This document shows, piece by piece, positions 25,934 to 34,114 of a stretch of 64,000 nt of DNA. This stretch comes from Flavobacterium sp. 5. Its GTDB lineage: Bacteria > Bacteroidota > Bacteroidia > Flavobacteriales > Flavobacteriaceae. How positions within the stretch are numbered: position 1 is the stretch's first letter; each line of letters starts with the position of its first letter. The position numbers were made by a program, and so were the translations under genes. The DNA lies in NCBI RefSeq assembly GCF_002813295.1, contig NZ_PHUE01000001.1, forward strand, positions 2,542,001-2,606,000. The letters run 5' to 3'. The notes under the pieces were generated by a model. It saw nothing but the letters and a program-made list of their open reading frames with translations, was not told where the DNA came from and ran no database searches.

Positions 25934-26647
25934 TTACATCTTCAAATAAAAATCTTTTGTCAGTTCAATATATTCAGGAGTGTAAATATGTCGTTCTGTT
26001 TCGATAGTCAATTCATCAATATGGAAGTGATGATTTTCTTTTCGATTAAAAGCTAAGAGAGAACGTTTAATTTCGGTTGTTGGTGTCCCTTTAACTCTGG
26101 TGATTTTTATAGGATATAATTCGTATTCTTTAGCAATAGCTATAAAATTTTCTTCTTCTTTAAAAGGGATAATAACGGAGAAAATTCCGTTTTCAGAAAG
26201 TAATAAATCTGCAGCTTCAATCAATTGTCCAAAAGGCATAGAATCTTGAAAACGTGCTAAATCGCGTTGATCGTCATTTGATTTGTAATCTTCACTATAA
26301 AACGGAGGATTGGAAATGATTAAATCATATTCGTCTTCTGGATCTTCTACAAATTCATCTAAACCAGCATGGAAACAAAATAAGCGATCGTTCCAAGGGG
26401 AATTTTCAAAATTATCGGTAGCTTGTTCGAAGGCATTTTCTTCAATTTCTAAGGCATCAATTTGTTCGGCTGAACTTCTTTGTGCTAACATTAGTGCAAT
26501 GATTCCGGTTCCGGTCCCAATGTCTAAAATGCTAAATGTTTGATTGTTAATTGGAGTCCATGCTCCTAATAAAACGCCATCGGTTCCAATTTTCATTGCA
26601 CATCGATCTTGCTCTATTGAGAATTGTTTGAATTGGAATTTTGACAT
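25934..26647 (-). CDS. trmN6: tRNA1(Val) adenine-37 N6-methyltransferase-like (TrmN6)
   Basis: 237 residues. FSIEQDRCAMKIGTDGVLLG is the family start, ILDIGTGTGIIALMLAQR the SAM site and DLIISNPPFYSEDY the adenine-methylase NPPF motif. In E. coli the homologue YfiC makes m6A37 in tRNA1(Val). It lies 60 bp downstream of rimM on the same strand, in keeping with a translation-related operon. Confidence 0.88.
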   Translation of the reverse strand: MSKFQFKQFSIEQDRCAMKIGTDGVLLGAWTPINNQTFSILDIGTGTGIIALMLAQRSSAEQIDALEIEENAFEQATDNFENSPWNDRLFCFHAGLDEFVEDPEDEYDLIISNPPFYSEDYKSNDDQRDLARFQDSMPFGQLIEAADLLLSENGIFSVIIPFKEEENFIAIAKEYELYPIKITRVKGTPTTEIKRSLLAFNRKENHHFHIDELTIETERHIYTPEYIELTKDFYLKM

Positions 26648-26707
26648 GCAGATTTTAGATTGTTAAGAAATAATCAAATAAACGATTAATCGAATAAGCT
26701 TATCTTA

Positions 26708-27232
26708 TTAAAGGTACATTTCAATTAAGCCTTCAGGTAAATCCATAATGACTTTTTTATTTTCTCTGTCAATTTTAACTAAGAAATGATCAATCATAGG
26801 AATTAGTATTTCGGCATCTCCTTTGAGAACTTCAAAAAGAGGCTGTGCGGTGGTGTCGTTGATAGATTGGATTTCTCCAACATAACCAAGACGTTTGTCT
26901 TCTACTTCAAAACCAATTACTTCGTGAAAGTAGAATTTGTTCCCTGTAAGTTTAGGTAACATTTTTAAAGGTAGATAAAGGTCGTTGCCTAAAAGAGCAT
27001 CTGCATCTTCTTCTGTATTTATATCTTCAAAACGAATTCGAAGAAAATCGTTTTTGTGAAGAGAACTGTTTTCAATAAAAAAAGGAACCAAGTGTTTGTT
27101 GCATTCAACAAACACTGATTCCAAGTTTTGATATAACTCAGGTTCGTCTGTGTCTAAATAAGCTAAGACTTCCCCTTTGAAACTAAATTTTTTGGCAATT
27201 TTACCTAAATAGAAACAATCTTCTTTACGCAT
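26708..27232 (-). CDS. rimM: Ribosome maturation factor RimM
   Basis: 174 residues. The N-terminal RimM barrel opens with FYLGKIAKKFSFKGEVLAYL, and the PRC-barrel half has KFYFHEVIGFEVEDKRLGYV and ends LIPMIDHFLVKIDRENKKVI, then the conserved DLPEGLIEMY. It helps 30S head assembly and binds S19. It starts 15 bp after rpsP stops, the standard rpsP-rimM order. Confidence 0.95.
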   Translation of the reverse strand: MRKEDCFYLGKIAKKFSFKGEVLAYLDTDEPELYQNLESVFVECNKHLVPFFIENSSLHKNDFLRIRFEDINTEEDADALLGNDLYLPLKMLPKLTGNKFYFHEVIGFEVEDKRLGYVGEIQSINDTTAQPLFEVLKGDAEILIPMIDHFLVKIDRENKKVIMDLPEGLIEMYL

Positions 27233-27247
27233 CGTCGCCTACTAAAA

Positions 27248-27805
27248 TTATGCTTCAGTTGTTTCGTTATTTTCTTCTGCAGCAGGAGTTTCCTCAGCTT
27301 CAGCAACAACTTCTTCTTCAACAGCAGGAGTTGCAGCAGCAATTGCATCAGCTTCTGCTTGAGCAGCATCAGCTAAACGTTTTGCGTTTACAGCTTGTTC
27401 TGCTTTAAAAGCTTTAGCTTTAGCATCAGCTTGTACTTTAGACAAACCATCTTTTTTAGCATCAACTTTTCCAGCTTTAGCTTCTAACCAAGCAGCTAAT
27501 TTTGCATCAGCTTGTTCTTGAGTTAAAGCACCTTTACGAATACCTCCATCAAGGTGGTGTTTCAATAAAGCTCCTTTGTAAGAAAGAATAGCTTTTGCTG
27601 TATCAGTAGGTTGAGCACCATTGTGCAACCATTTTACTGCGCTATCCAAGTTTAATTCGATAGTTGCAGGGTTTGTGTTTGGATTGTAAGTACCAATTTT
27701 TTCTAGGTATTTACCATCTCTTTTTGAGCGTGCATCTGCAGCTACAACCCAGTAAAAAGGTTTTTGTTTTTTACCGTGTCTTTGTAATCTAATTTTTACT
27801 GACAT
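27248..27805 (-). CDS. rpsP: 30S ribosomal protein S16 with long C-terminal tail
   Basis: 185 residues. The first 80 or so are a normal S16 (VKIRLQRHGKKQKPFYWVVA, DGKYLEKIGTYNPN, WLHNGAQPTDTAKAILSYKG). The remaining about 100 residues are alanine-, lysine- and glutamate-rich and should form a charged helix, then a disordered acidic end. Tails like this are usual for S16 in Flavobacteriia. On the minus strand TATCTTTG at 27855-27862 is a good -7 box; I find no -33 box at standard spacing. Confidence 0.96.
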   Translation of the reverse strand: MSVKIRLQRHGKKQKPFYWVVAADARSKRDGKYLEKIGTYNPNTNPATIELNLDSAVKWLHNGAQPTDTAKAILSYKGALLKHHLDGGIRKGALTQEQADAKLAAWLEAKAGKVDAKKDGLSKVQADAKAKAFKAEQAVNAKRLADAAQAEADAIAAATPAVEEEVVAEAEETPAAEENNETTEA

Positions 27806-28002
27806 AATCGTATGATTAAATTTTGAGGTACTCGACCTCGATTAATTAAGGGTGCAAAGATACATTTTTTATCCAAACAATCTAATAAGTTTATTGTTTT
27901 AATGTGTAATGGATTGTTAGCTATGTTTTTGCAGTATTTTGAATAAGAAAATACATTGATTAATTTGAAAACCTTTATTTTTGTGTTCCAAAATTAAATG
28001 AT

Positions 28003-28482
28003 ATGCGTAGTTTTTTTTTAGTTATAGTTCTGTTTTTTGTTTTGACTTCTTGTGAGGATCAGGTAAAGTTTAATAATCCTGCGTTTCAAGGATTAAAAGA
28101 TAATGTACTTTGGAGATCTACTTTGTTTAGTGCAGTTCAAGCTCCCGATGGTTCGTTGGAGATAAAAGCTTATCAAAACAGGGACATTTTATATTTGAAC
28201 ACCGTAAGCACAGCAGTTAAAACTTATAAGTTAGGGATTGACGATATTAATAGTGCTAAATTAGAAGAAATACAAGGAGATATTGCTACTTTTTTTTCAA
28301 CTGGGGAAAATAAAGGAGATGGTCAAATTATAATTACAGAATTTGATGCTGTAAATCATACTATTAGTGGCGAGTTTAAGTTTAACGCCGAAGGGATACC
28401 AATACTTCCTTTATCAGAACCTAATGTGAGTTTTACAAAAGGAATTTTTTACAAAGTACCAGTCACTATTGCTACAAAATAG
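28003..28482 (+). CDS. Lipoprotein, DUF6252-like
   Basis: 159 residues with a lipoprotein signal (SFFLVIVLFFVLTSC). The body is a single beta-rich domain (WRSTLFSAVQAPDGSLEIKA, HTISGEFKFNAEG, VSFTKGIFYKVPV), resembling the DUF6252-type lipoproteins common in Flavobacteriaceae. Function is unknown. It is a single gene, divergent from rpsP. Confidence 0.65.
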   Translation: MRSFFLVIVLFFVLTSCEDQVKFNNPAFQGLKDNVLWRSTLFSAVQAPDGSLEIKAYQNRDILYLNTVSTAVKTYKLGIDDINSAKLEEIQGDIATFFSTGENKGDGQIIITEFDAVNHTISGEFKFNAEGIPILPLSEPNVSFTKGIFYKVPVTIATK

Positions 28483-28676
28483 TTGATTTATTTTATATAT
28501 TTTTAAAGGACAATTAAAAATATATTGAGTTGTATTTTTATTCAGTAATCCTAATTGAGTTGATTCTTAAATTAATAATACTGAAAAAGATGTTTTTTAT
28601 TGTTAAATTGAGAAGAGAACAATATAATGAAATAGCATGTTTTCATAAATTATCTGATAAATAAGCTAATTTATAG

Positions 28677-28705
28677 TTGATTAGAAAAAAAATAGAGTAC
28701 ATTTG
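28677..28705 (+). promoter_or_regulatory. Promoter of the RRM protein gene
   Basis: TTG, 18 bp, then TACATTTG, with the start codon 26 bp downstream. Confidence 0.65.
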
Positions 28706-28730
28706 TTTCAATTATTATAAATAAGTACTT

Positions 28731-29090
28731 ATGAATATTTTTGTTGGAAGCCTTCCATTCAGTATTGAGGAAGCAGATTTAAGAGAGTCTTTCGAGGCTT
28801 ACGGAGCAGTTGATTCAGTTAAAATTATCACAGATAAATTTACAGGAAGAAGTAAAGGATTCGGTTTTGTTGAAATGACAAATGATGATGAAGCTCAAAA
28901 AGCAATTGACGAATTGAACGGAGCTACTGTTCAAGGACGTGCAATCGTTGTAAACAAATCTGAACCAAAACCAGAAGGCGAAAGAAGAAGTTTTAACAAC
29001 AACCGTGGAGGTGATTCTCGTGGTGGTTATGGTGGAAACAGCCGTGGTGGAGATAACCGTGGTGGTGGAGACAGAGGAGGAAGATATTAA
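28731..29090 (+). CDS. RNA-binding protein with RRM and glycine-rich tail
   Basis: 119 residues. The RRM has RNP2 (NIFVGSLPF, residues 2-10) and RNP1 (SKGFGFVEM, about 44-52). From residue 85 the tail is a run of Gly, Arg and Asn (RGG-type repeats such as GGDSRGGYGG), a disordered RNA-binding region. Such small RRM proteins are abundant in Bacteroidota, which lack a typical Hfq in many lineages, and act as post-transcriptional regulators or cold-shock RNA chaperones; the role here is inferred. It is monocistronic, with its own promoter and terminator. Confidence 0.93.
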   Translation: MNIFVGSLPFSIEEADLRESFEAYGAVDSVKIITDKFTGRSKGFGFVEMTNDDEAQKAIDELNGATVQGRAIVVNKSEPKPEGERRSFNNNRGGDSRGGYGGNSRGGDNRGGGDRGGRY

Positions 29091-29111
29091 TATTTTTTTC
29101 AATCATATATT

Positions 29112-29147
29112 AAAAAGGTGTCAATGTAAATTGACACCTTTTTTTAT
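29112..29147. terminator. Bidirectional terminator between the RRM gene and leuB
   Basis: Perfect 13-bp stem AAAAAGGTGTCAA / TTGACACCTTTTT between convergent genes, with T runs on both strands. Confidence 0.88.
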
Positions 29148-29164
29148 TTCCAAAGAAATATATT

Positions 29165-30226
29165 TTACAAATTAGCAACCAACCAGTCACCAACTTCGCT
29201 AGTTTTGTATGCTTTAGCACCTTTTGAAGCTAAATCTTCGGTAACAATTCCTTGTTCTAATGATTTGTTTACAACGGCTCTGATTGCTTCAGCTTCTTCT
29301 TTTAATCCAAAAGCATCTTCAAACATCATAGCTGCAGATAAAACAGTTGCCAATGGATTAGCAATATTTAATCCTGTAGCTTGTGGGTAAGAACCGTGAA
29401 TTGGTTCATACAATGAAGTGTGCTCTCCAACAGATGCAGATGGCATTAATCCCATAGAACCTGAAATTACAGACGCTTCATCTGTTAAAATATCTCCAAA
29501 TAAATTTTCAGTAATCAATACGTCATAAGAGTTTGGCCATTGTACCAAACGCATAGCAACTGCATCAACAAATTCGTAAGAAACAGTAACTTCTGGATAA
29601 TCTTTTTCCATAGCCTGTACAGTTTCTCTCCATAAGCGTGAAGTTTCCAAAACGTTTGCTTTGTCTACACAACATAATTTTTTAGAACGTGTCATTGCTA
29701 ATTCAAAACCTTTTTTTGCTAAACGCTGTACTTCAGCTCTAGTGTAAACACAGTTGTCGAAAGCAGTTTCTCCACCGTCTTTTCTTCCTTTTTCACCAAA
29801 GTAAATTCCACCCGTTAATTCTCTTAAGAAAACTAAATCTGTTCCTTCGATTCTTTCTCTCTTTAATGGAGAATTATCAATCAAAGAAGGAAAAGTAAAA
29901 GTTGGACGTACGTTAGCGAACAAACCTAATTTTTTACGCATTAGCAATAAACCTTGTTCTGGTCTAACTGGTGCACTTGGATCGTTATCATATTTTGGGT
30001 GTCCGATAGCTCCAAAAAGAACAGCATCAGCAGCCATACAAATGTCATGAGTATCATCAGGGTAAGGTACTCCAACAGCATCAATCGCACAAGCTCCAGT
30101 AAGTGCAGGTGTCCAATTGATTTCATGATTGAATTTTTTAGCAATGGCATTCGAAACTTTTACTGCTTCGTTAACTACTTCTGGTCCGATTCCGTCTCCG
30201 GCTAAAAGGGCAATATTGAATTTCAT
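29165..30226 (-). CDS. leuB: 3-isopropylmalate dehydrogenase
   Basis: 353 residues, full length. It starts FNIALLAGDGIGPEVVNEAV, has the NAD/substrate blocks LLMRKKLGLFANVRP and LFGDILTDEASVISGSMGLM, and the adenine-binding EPIHGSYPQATGLNIANPLA. It oxidises and decarboxylates 3-isopropylmalate in the leucine pathway. It is the last gene of the leu operon; the terminator at 29112 follows directly. Confidence 0.95.
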   Translation of the reverse strand: MKFNIALLAGDGIGPEVVNEAVKVSNAIAKKFNHEINWTPALTGACAIDAVGVPYPDDTHDICMAADAVLFGAIGHPKYDNDPSAPVRPEQGLLLMRKKLGLFANVRPTFTFPSLIDNSPLKRERIEGTDLVFLRELTGGIYFGEKGRKDGGETAFDNCVYTRAEVQRLAKKGFELAMTRSKKLCCVDKANVLETSRLWRETVQAMEKDYPEVTVSYEFVDAVAMRLVQWPNSYDVLITENLFGDILTDEASVISGSMGLMPSASVGEHTSLYEPIHGSYPQATGLNIANPLATVLSAAMMFEDAFGLKEEAEAIRAVVNKSLEQGIVTEDLASKGAKAYKTSEVGDWLVANL

Positions 30227-30269
30227 TGTTTTTTATTTTTTAATTATATTTTTAATTGAAATTTATTTT

Positions 30270-31793
30270 TTAAATAGACACTACATTCAGCATTTTTTGT
30301 GTTGCAATAATTGCAGCTACTGTTTGGTCTGAATCTAATCCTCTTGTTTTAAATTCTTTTCCATTGTTTGTCCAGGTGATAATGGTTTCGCATAATGCAT
30401 CCGAGCTGCTGCCAGGAGGTATACGAACTGCATAATCAATCAATTTTGGCAAAGTCATTTTTCTGCCTTTATATATTTTAGAAAGTGCATTCATAAAAGC
30501 GTCAAATTGACCGTCTCCTTGAGCATTTTCTTCAAAAATTTCACCGTCAATTTTTAAACAAAGAGTCGTAGAAGGGCGTAATCCTTTAGCATGAGATAAT
30601 AAATACGATTCCACTGTAATTTTTTCTTCATAAGTCTGACTGTCCAAAACATCCGAAATGATGTATGGCAAATCTTCTTTGGTAACTGTTTCTTTTTTGT
30701 CGCCCAGCTCAATGATTCTTTGAGTAACTAATTTTAAATCTTCAGGGTTTAGTTTTAATCCTAATTCTTGAAGATTTTTTTCGATATTAGCTTTACCGGA
30801 AGTTTTTCCTAAAGCATATTTTCGTTTTCTTCCAAAACGTTCTGGAAGCAAATCATTAAAATACAAATTGTTTTTGTTGTCACCGTCAGCATGGATTCCT
30901 GCAGTTTGTGTAAAAACATTGTCTCCTACAATTGGTTTATTGGCGGGGATTCTGTAACCAGTAAAAGTTTCAACTAGTTTGCTTACCGAGTATAAAGATG
31001 ATTCTTTGATGTTGATTTCTACCTCTGGCATAAAATCATTGATTACTGCAACTGTACTTTCAAGAGGTGCATTTCCAGCGCGCTCTCCCATTCCGTTTAC
31101 CGTAACGTGTAATCCGCTAATGCCCGCTTTTATTGCTTCCATCACATTGGCAACACTCAAATCATAGTCATTGTGTGCATGGAAATCAAAATGAATAGTT
31201 GGATATTTTGTTGTGATTTTAGAAATAAATTCAAAAGTATCAGAAGGTATCAATACACCCAAAGTATCAGGTAATAATATTCTTTTAACAGGTTGAGTTA
31301 CTAAAAAATCCAAATATTGAAAAACGTATTCAGGTGAATTACGCATTCCATTACTCCAATCTTCTAAGTAAACATTGGTAGCAATTCCGTTTTCATTTGC
31401 TAAAGCAATAGATTGGGCGATTTCGGAAAAATGCTGTTCTGGTGTTTTTTTTAATTGATGTGTCAAGTGATTTAAAGAACCTTTGGTCAATAAATTTTGA
31501 ACTTTAGCTCCTGCTTTTTTCATCCATTCGATAGAAACGCCTCCGTCTACAAAAGATAGGACTTCGATTCGATTGGTATAGCCTTTTGTTGATGCCCAGG
31601 ACATAATCCCTTTTACTCCTTGAAATTCACCCTCACTCACACGAGCTGATGCAATTTCAATACGATCAATATGTAATTCTTCAAGCAATAATTGCGCAAT
31701 GGTTAATTTTTCTGCTGCCGAAAAGGATACTCCCGAGGTTTGTTCACCATCTCGAAGTGTCGTATCCATTATTTCAATTTTTCTTTTTTCCAT
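30270..31793 (-). CDS. leuA: 2-isopropylmalate synthase / citramalate synthase family
   Basis: 507 residues. The HMGL-type TIM barrel opens with the catalytic block MDTTLRDGEQTSGVSF, later HFDFHAHNDYDLSVANVMEA (metal histidines) and VNGMGERAGNAPLE. The C-terminal 120 residues are the LeuA dimer regulatory domain (leucine binding), ending RGLDSDQTVAAI. The barrel also resembles citramalate synthase (CimA), so the 2-oxoacid partner, ketoisovalerate or pyruvate, is not certain. Lying among leuBCD favours leucine synthesis. It precedes leuB by 43 bp. Confidence 0.85.
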   Translation of the reverse strand: MEKRKIEIMDTTLRDGEQTSGVSFSAAEKLTIAQLLLEELHIDRIEIASARVSEGEFQGVKGIMSWASTKGYTNRIEVLSFVDGGVSIEWMKKAGAKVQNLLTKGSLNHLTHQLKKTPEQHFSEIAQSIALANENGIATNVYLEDWSNGMRNSPEYVFQYLDFLVTQPVKRILLPDTLGVLIPSDTFEFISKITTKYPTIHFDFHAHNDYDLSVANVMEAIKAGISGLHVTVNGMGERAGNAPLESTVAVINDFMPEVEINIKESSLYSVSKLVETFTGYRIPANKPIVGDNVFTQTAGIHADGDNKNNLYFNDLLPERFGRKRKYALGKTSGKANIEKNLQELGLKLNPEDLKLVTQRIIELGDKKETVTKEDLPYIISDVLDSQTYEEKITVESYLLSHAKGLRPSTTLCLKIDGEIFEENAQGDGQFDAFMNALSKIYKGRKMTLPKLIDYAVRIPPGSSSDALCETIITWTNNGKEFKTRGLDSDQTVAAIIATQKMLNVVSI

Positions 31794-31846
31794 TATTGTT
31801 TAATTATTGACTTATATTTTTTGTGTCAATTTTGGTTGTCAAAAGC

Positions 31847-32638
31847 TTATATTCTGCCTCGTACTTCATTTAATTTCATAGTCATAGAAATTGCTTCGGT
31901 TTCTATCCATTGGTTGTATTCTTCAATGGCTTTCAATCGCAAATCATTTTCTAAATAGCCTTCTTCCACCATTTGAAGCGAACCAGCTACTTTAGACCAA
32001 ATACCTATTTTCGATTTATAATCTTCTTTTTCTTCATTATAAAATTCATCAGAATTGATTTTTTCAATAGAATGAAAACCTATTTCCTCTAATAAACTTG
32101 GTAAATCTTCTGCAATTTTATTGTTCATTCCTGCTTCTTGTCTCCATTTTAAGAATGTTTTGTAAAACTCTTGCATGCTTTCAGGAGGCAATGGATTCCA
32201 GTTTAAATTGGTGTGATCGTAGTCCAAAATCGAAATTTGACCGTTTGGTTTCAGCAGCGATTTCATTTTTACTAAAGCCTCTTTTGGATTGCTCAACCAT
32301 TGTAAAACTCTAGCCGAAATAACTAAATCAAATTTTTCTTCTGGGTTAAAGTCAAATAAATCAGTATGGATTAACTCTAAATTAGGTACGTTTTGATGTG
32401 ATTCTTTTCCGCTCAGAATTAAACTTTCGGTATTATCAATTGCCGTAACTTTTCCATTTTCACCGACTAATTTTGCAATATCTTTTGAAATAAAACCAGT
32501 AGCACATCCAATATCTAGAACTTTCATTCCAGGTCTTAAAATAGAAGACAAATGTCTGTAGTCATTTGCTAAACTTCTATCATCATATATTTTAGTTGCT
32601 TCTTGTCCGTCTCTTTGAATGTGTTTGTTTGCTTTCAT
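31847..32638 (-). CDS. Class I SAM-dependent methyltransferase
   Basis: 263 residues. The SAM site is KVLDIGCATGFISKDIAKL, with the acidic strand VTAIDNTES and motif FDLVISARVLQWLSNP, all class I. The rest (PLPPESMQEFYKTFLKWRQE) looks like ubiquinone/menaquinone or small-molecule methyltransferases, and the substrate is unknown. It sits inside the leucine operon, 14 bp after the ABM-fold gene and 53 bp before leuA, so it is expressed with leucine synthesis although it is not a pathway enzyme. Confidence 0.8.
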   Translation of the reverse strand: MKANKHIQRDGQEATKIYDDRSLANDYRHLSSILRPGMKVLDIGCATGFISKDIAKLVGENGKVTAIDNTESLILSGKESHQNVPNLELIHTDLFDFNPEEKFDLVISARVLQWLSNPKEALVKMKSLLKPNGQISILDYDHTNLNWNPLPPESMQEFYKTFLKWRQEAGMNNKIAEDLPSLLEEIGFHSIEKINSDEFYNEEKEDYKSKIGIWSKVAGSLQMVEEGYLENDLRLKAIEEYNQWIETEAISMTMKLNEVRGRI

Positions 32639-32652
32639 CTTTTGCGTTAAAA

Positions 32653-32955
32653 TTATTTTTTATTTTCAAAAACCATTTCATAATGTTCTACAACTGGAAA
32701 CGGATTATAATAATGATGTAACAATTTTTTCCATTCTAAATAGGCTTCAGATTCTCTAAATCCTACAGTATGATTTTCTAGTTTTTCCCAGTTAACTAAT
32801 AATAAATATTTGTTTTCTTCCTCTATACATTTTCTCAAACTATGACTTGCATAACCTGGAATGGATTGTATAAATTGACTGGCGATTGCAAAATCTTTTT
32901 CAAAATGAACTTTTTCTCCTTTTATTACCTGTAGAATAGCCATTTCTAAAACCAT
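32653..32955 (-). CDS. Antibiotic biosynthesis monooxygenase-like (ABM) protein
   Basis: 100 residues with the dimeric alpha-beta barrel pattern: MVLEMAILQVIKGEKVHFEK, then GYASHSLRKCIEEENKYLLL, NWEKLENHTVGFRESEAY and VEHYEMV. ABM proteins include cofactor-free monooxygenases and heme-degrading enzymes, and many have no known activity. I kept the upstream ATG because family members often start with a similar short strand; the ATG four codons in is an alternative. It lies between leuD and the methyltransferase gene on the same strand. Confidence 0.75.
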   Translation of the reverse strand: MVLEMAILQVIKGEKVHFEKDFAIASQFIQSIPGYASHSLRKCIEEENKYLLLVNWEKLENHTVGFRESEAYLEWKKLLHHYYNPFPVVEHYEMVFENKK

Positions 32956-32972
32956 ACGTATTTTATTTATAA

Positions 32973-33003
32973 ACCCGACAGATCTTTTTAAAACCTGTCG
33001 GGT
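32973..33003. repeat. Palindromic repeat inside the leu operon
   Basis: Perfect arms ACCCGACAG / CTGTCGGGT around an A/T loop, between leuD and the ABM gene. There is no long T run on the coding side, so it is more likely a REP-like palindrome or mRNA hairpin than a full terminator. Confidence 0.65.
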
Positions 33004-33035
33004 GTTATTAAAATTAACTTGTAACCTTTATTGTT

Positions 33036-33632
33036 TTAGTAAGGAAGTTTGTCGGCAAAAGCTACAATGTCTTCTTTAATGTTTTGTAAATAATCAATAT
33101 CATCAAAACCGTTGATCATGTTGTTCTTTTTGTATCCATTGATATCAAAAGATTCTTTTTCACCAGTACTTAATAAAGTAATTGTTTGATTAGGTAAGTT
33201 GATTTCCAATTCTGTTTTTGGATCAGCTTCGATTGCTTTGAAAATAGTTTCTGCAAATTCGGGGCTAATTTGAACTGGTAAAACACCAATATTCAAACAG
33301 TTTCCTTTGAAGATATCTGCAAAGAAAGAAGAAACCACAGCACGGAATCCGTAATCATAAACTGCCCAAGCAGCATGCTCACGAGATGAACCAGAACCAA
33401 AGTTTTTTCCTCCAACCAAGATTTTTCCTGAGTAAGTTGAATCGTTTAAAACGAAATCTGCTTTTGGAGTATCATCTCCATTGTATCTCCAGTCACGGAA
33501 AAGATTATCTCCAAATCCTTCACGCTTCGTAGCTTTCAAGAAACGAGCTGGGATGATTTGGTCAGTATCTACGTTTTCTATTGGTAGTGGCACTGCACTA
33601 CTAGTAAGTATATTAAATTTATCGTATGCCAT
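33036..33632 (-). CDS. leuD: 3-isopropylmalate dehydratase small subunit
   Basis: 198 residues. It has the swivel-domain blocks NVDTDQIIPARFLKATKREG, LVGGKNFGSGSSREHAAWAV and NIGVLPVQ. It pairs with LeuC to isomerise 2- to 3-isopropylmalate. It is separated from leuC by the S23 gene at 33694, whereas leuC and leuD are usually adjacent. Confidence 0.95.
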   Translation of the reverse strand: MAYDKFNILTSSAVPLPIENVDTDQIIPARFLKATKREGFGDNLFRDWRYNGDDTPKADFVLNDSTYSGKILVGGKNFGSGSSREHAAWAVYDYGFRAVVSSFFADIFKGNCLNIGVLPVQISPEFAETIFKAIEADPKTELEINLPNQTITLLSTGEKESFDINGYKKNNMINGFDDIDYLQNIKEDIVAFADKLPY

Positions 33633-33640
33633 TTTTATTT

Positions 33641-33686
33641 GTTTTTGGCAGTCGGCTTTGGGCTTTGGGCTTTGGGCAAAAACTGC
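33641..33686. repeat. Heptamer tandem repeat flanking the S23 gene (leuD side)
   Basis: Three and a half copies of GGCTTTG in tandem (33654-33677). They are bounded by short inverted repeats: GTTTTTG / CAAAAAC and GCAGT / ACTGC. Confidence 0.8.
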
Positions 33687-33693
33687 ACTAATT

Positions 33694-34047
33694 TTATTGA
33701 TTTAATTTTAGTCTTAATTGATAAATCTGTTTTCTAATTTGAATTACTTTGCTTTCTAAATTTTGATGAATTTCAGGGTTTAAATATTTCAAGTCAGAAG
33801 TCAGTAATAATAAATATTCAACTTCTGAACAGGAAGCAATTGCAATATTCAAATATCTTCCAAATTCTTTTTCGGAATTAGAGCCACAACCTTCAGCAAA
33901 ATTTGTTGGAATAGAAGAAACTGCTCTTCTCAATTGACTTGTTAATCCAAATAACTCTTCTTTTGGAAATTCTTTCGTTGCTTGATAAACTTCAAGTGTC
34001 AACAAATGACTTTCTTGCCAAACATTATAATTTCTAAAATCTCTCAT
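33694..34047 (-). CDS. Four-helix-bundle protein (S23 / 23S rRNA intervening-sequence type)
   Basis: 117 residues. The S23 family pattern is plain: FRNYNVWQESHLLTLEVYQA (NYxVWQ-type start), KEELFGLTSQLRRAVSSIPT, NFAEGCGSNSEKEFGRYLNI and a final helix. Related proteins are encoded inside intervening sequences of 23S rRNA, and as the accessory protein Avd in diversity-generating retroelements; no reverse transcriptase is present here. It interrupts leuC-leuD and is flanked on both sides by GC-richer repeats unlike the neighbourhood, so it behaves as a small insertion. Its own role is unknown. Confidence 0.88.
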   Translation of the reverse strand: MRDFRNYNVWQESHLLTLEVYQATKEFPKEELFGLTSQLRRAVSSIPTNFAEGCGSNSEKEFGRYLNIAIASCSEVEYLLLLTSDLKYLNPEIHQNLESKVIQIRKQIYQLRLKLNQ

Positions 34048-34050
34048 CTT

Positions 34051-34106
34051 TGGGCTGTCGGCTATGAGCTTTCGGCAGTGGGCTCATAGCCGACAGCCGA
34101 CAGCTC
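34051..34106. repeat. Inverted repeat flanking the S23 gene (leuC side)
   Basis: Perfect 17-bp arms GGCTGTCGGCTATGAGC / GCTCATAGCCGACAGCC (34053-34069 and 34082-34098) with a 12-base loop, followed by another GACAGC. Its GGCTNTCGGC theme resembles the heptamer repeat on the other side of the gene. Confidence 0.85.
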
Positions 34107-34114
34107 AAGGCTTT

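Noticed and set aside
29941..30332. Short frames on both strands inside leuB and leuA
   Set aside because: They overlap well-supported enzyme genes in other frames and have no own evidence.
33694..34047. Diversity-generating retroelement
   Set aside because: The S23/Avd-like gene is present but there is no reverse transcriptase and no template/variable repeat pair nearby.
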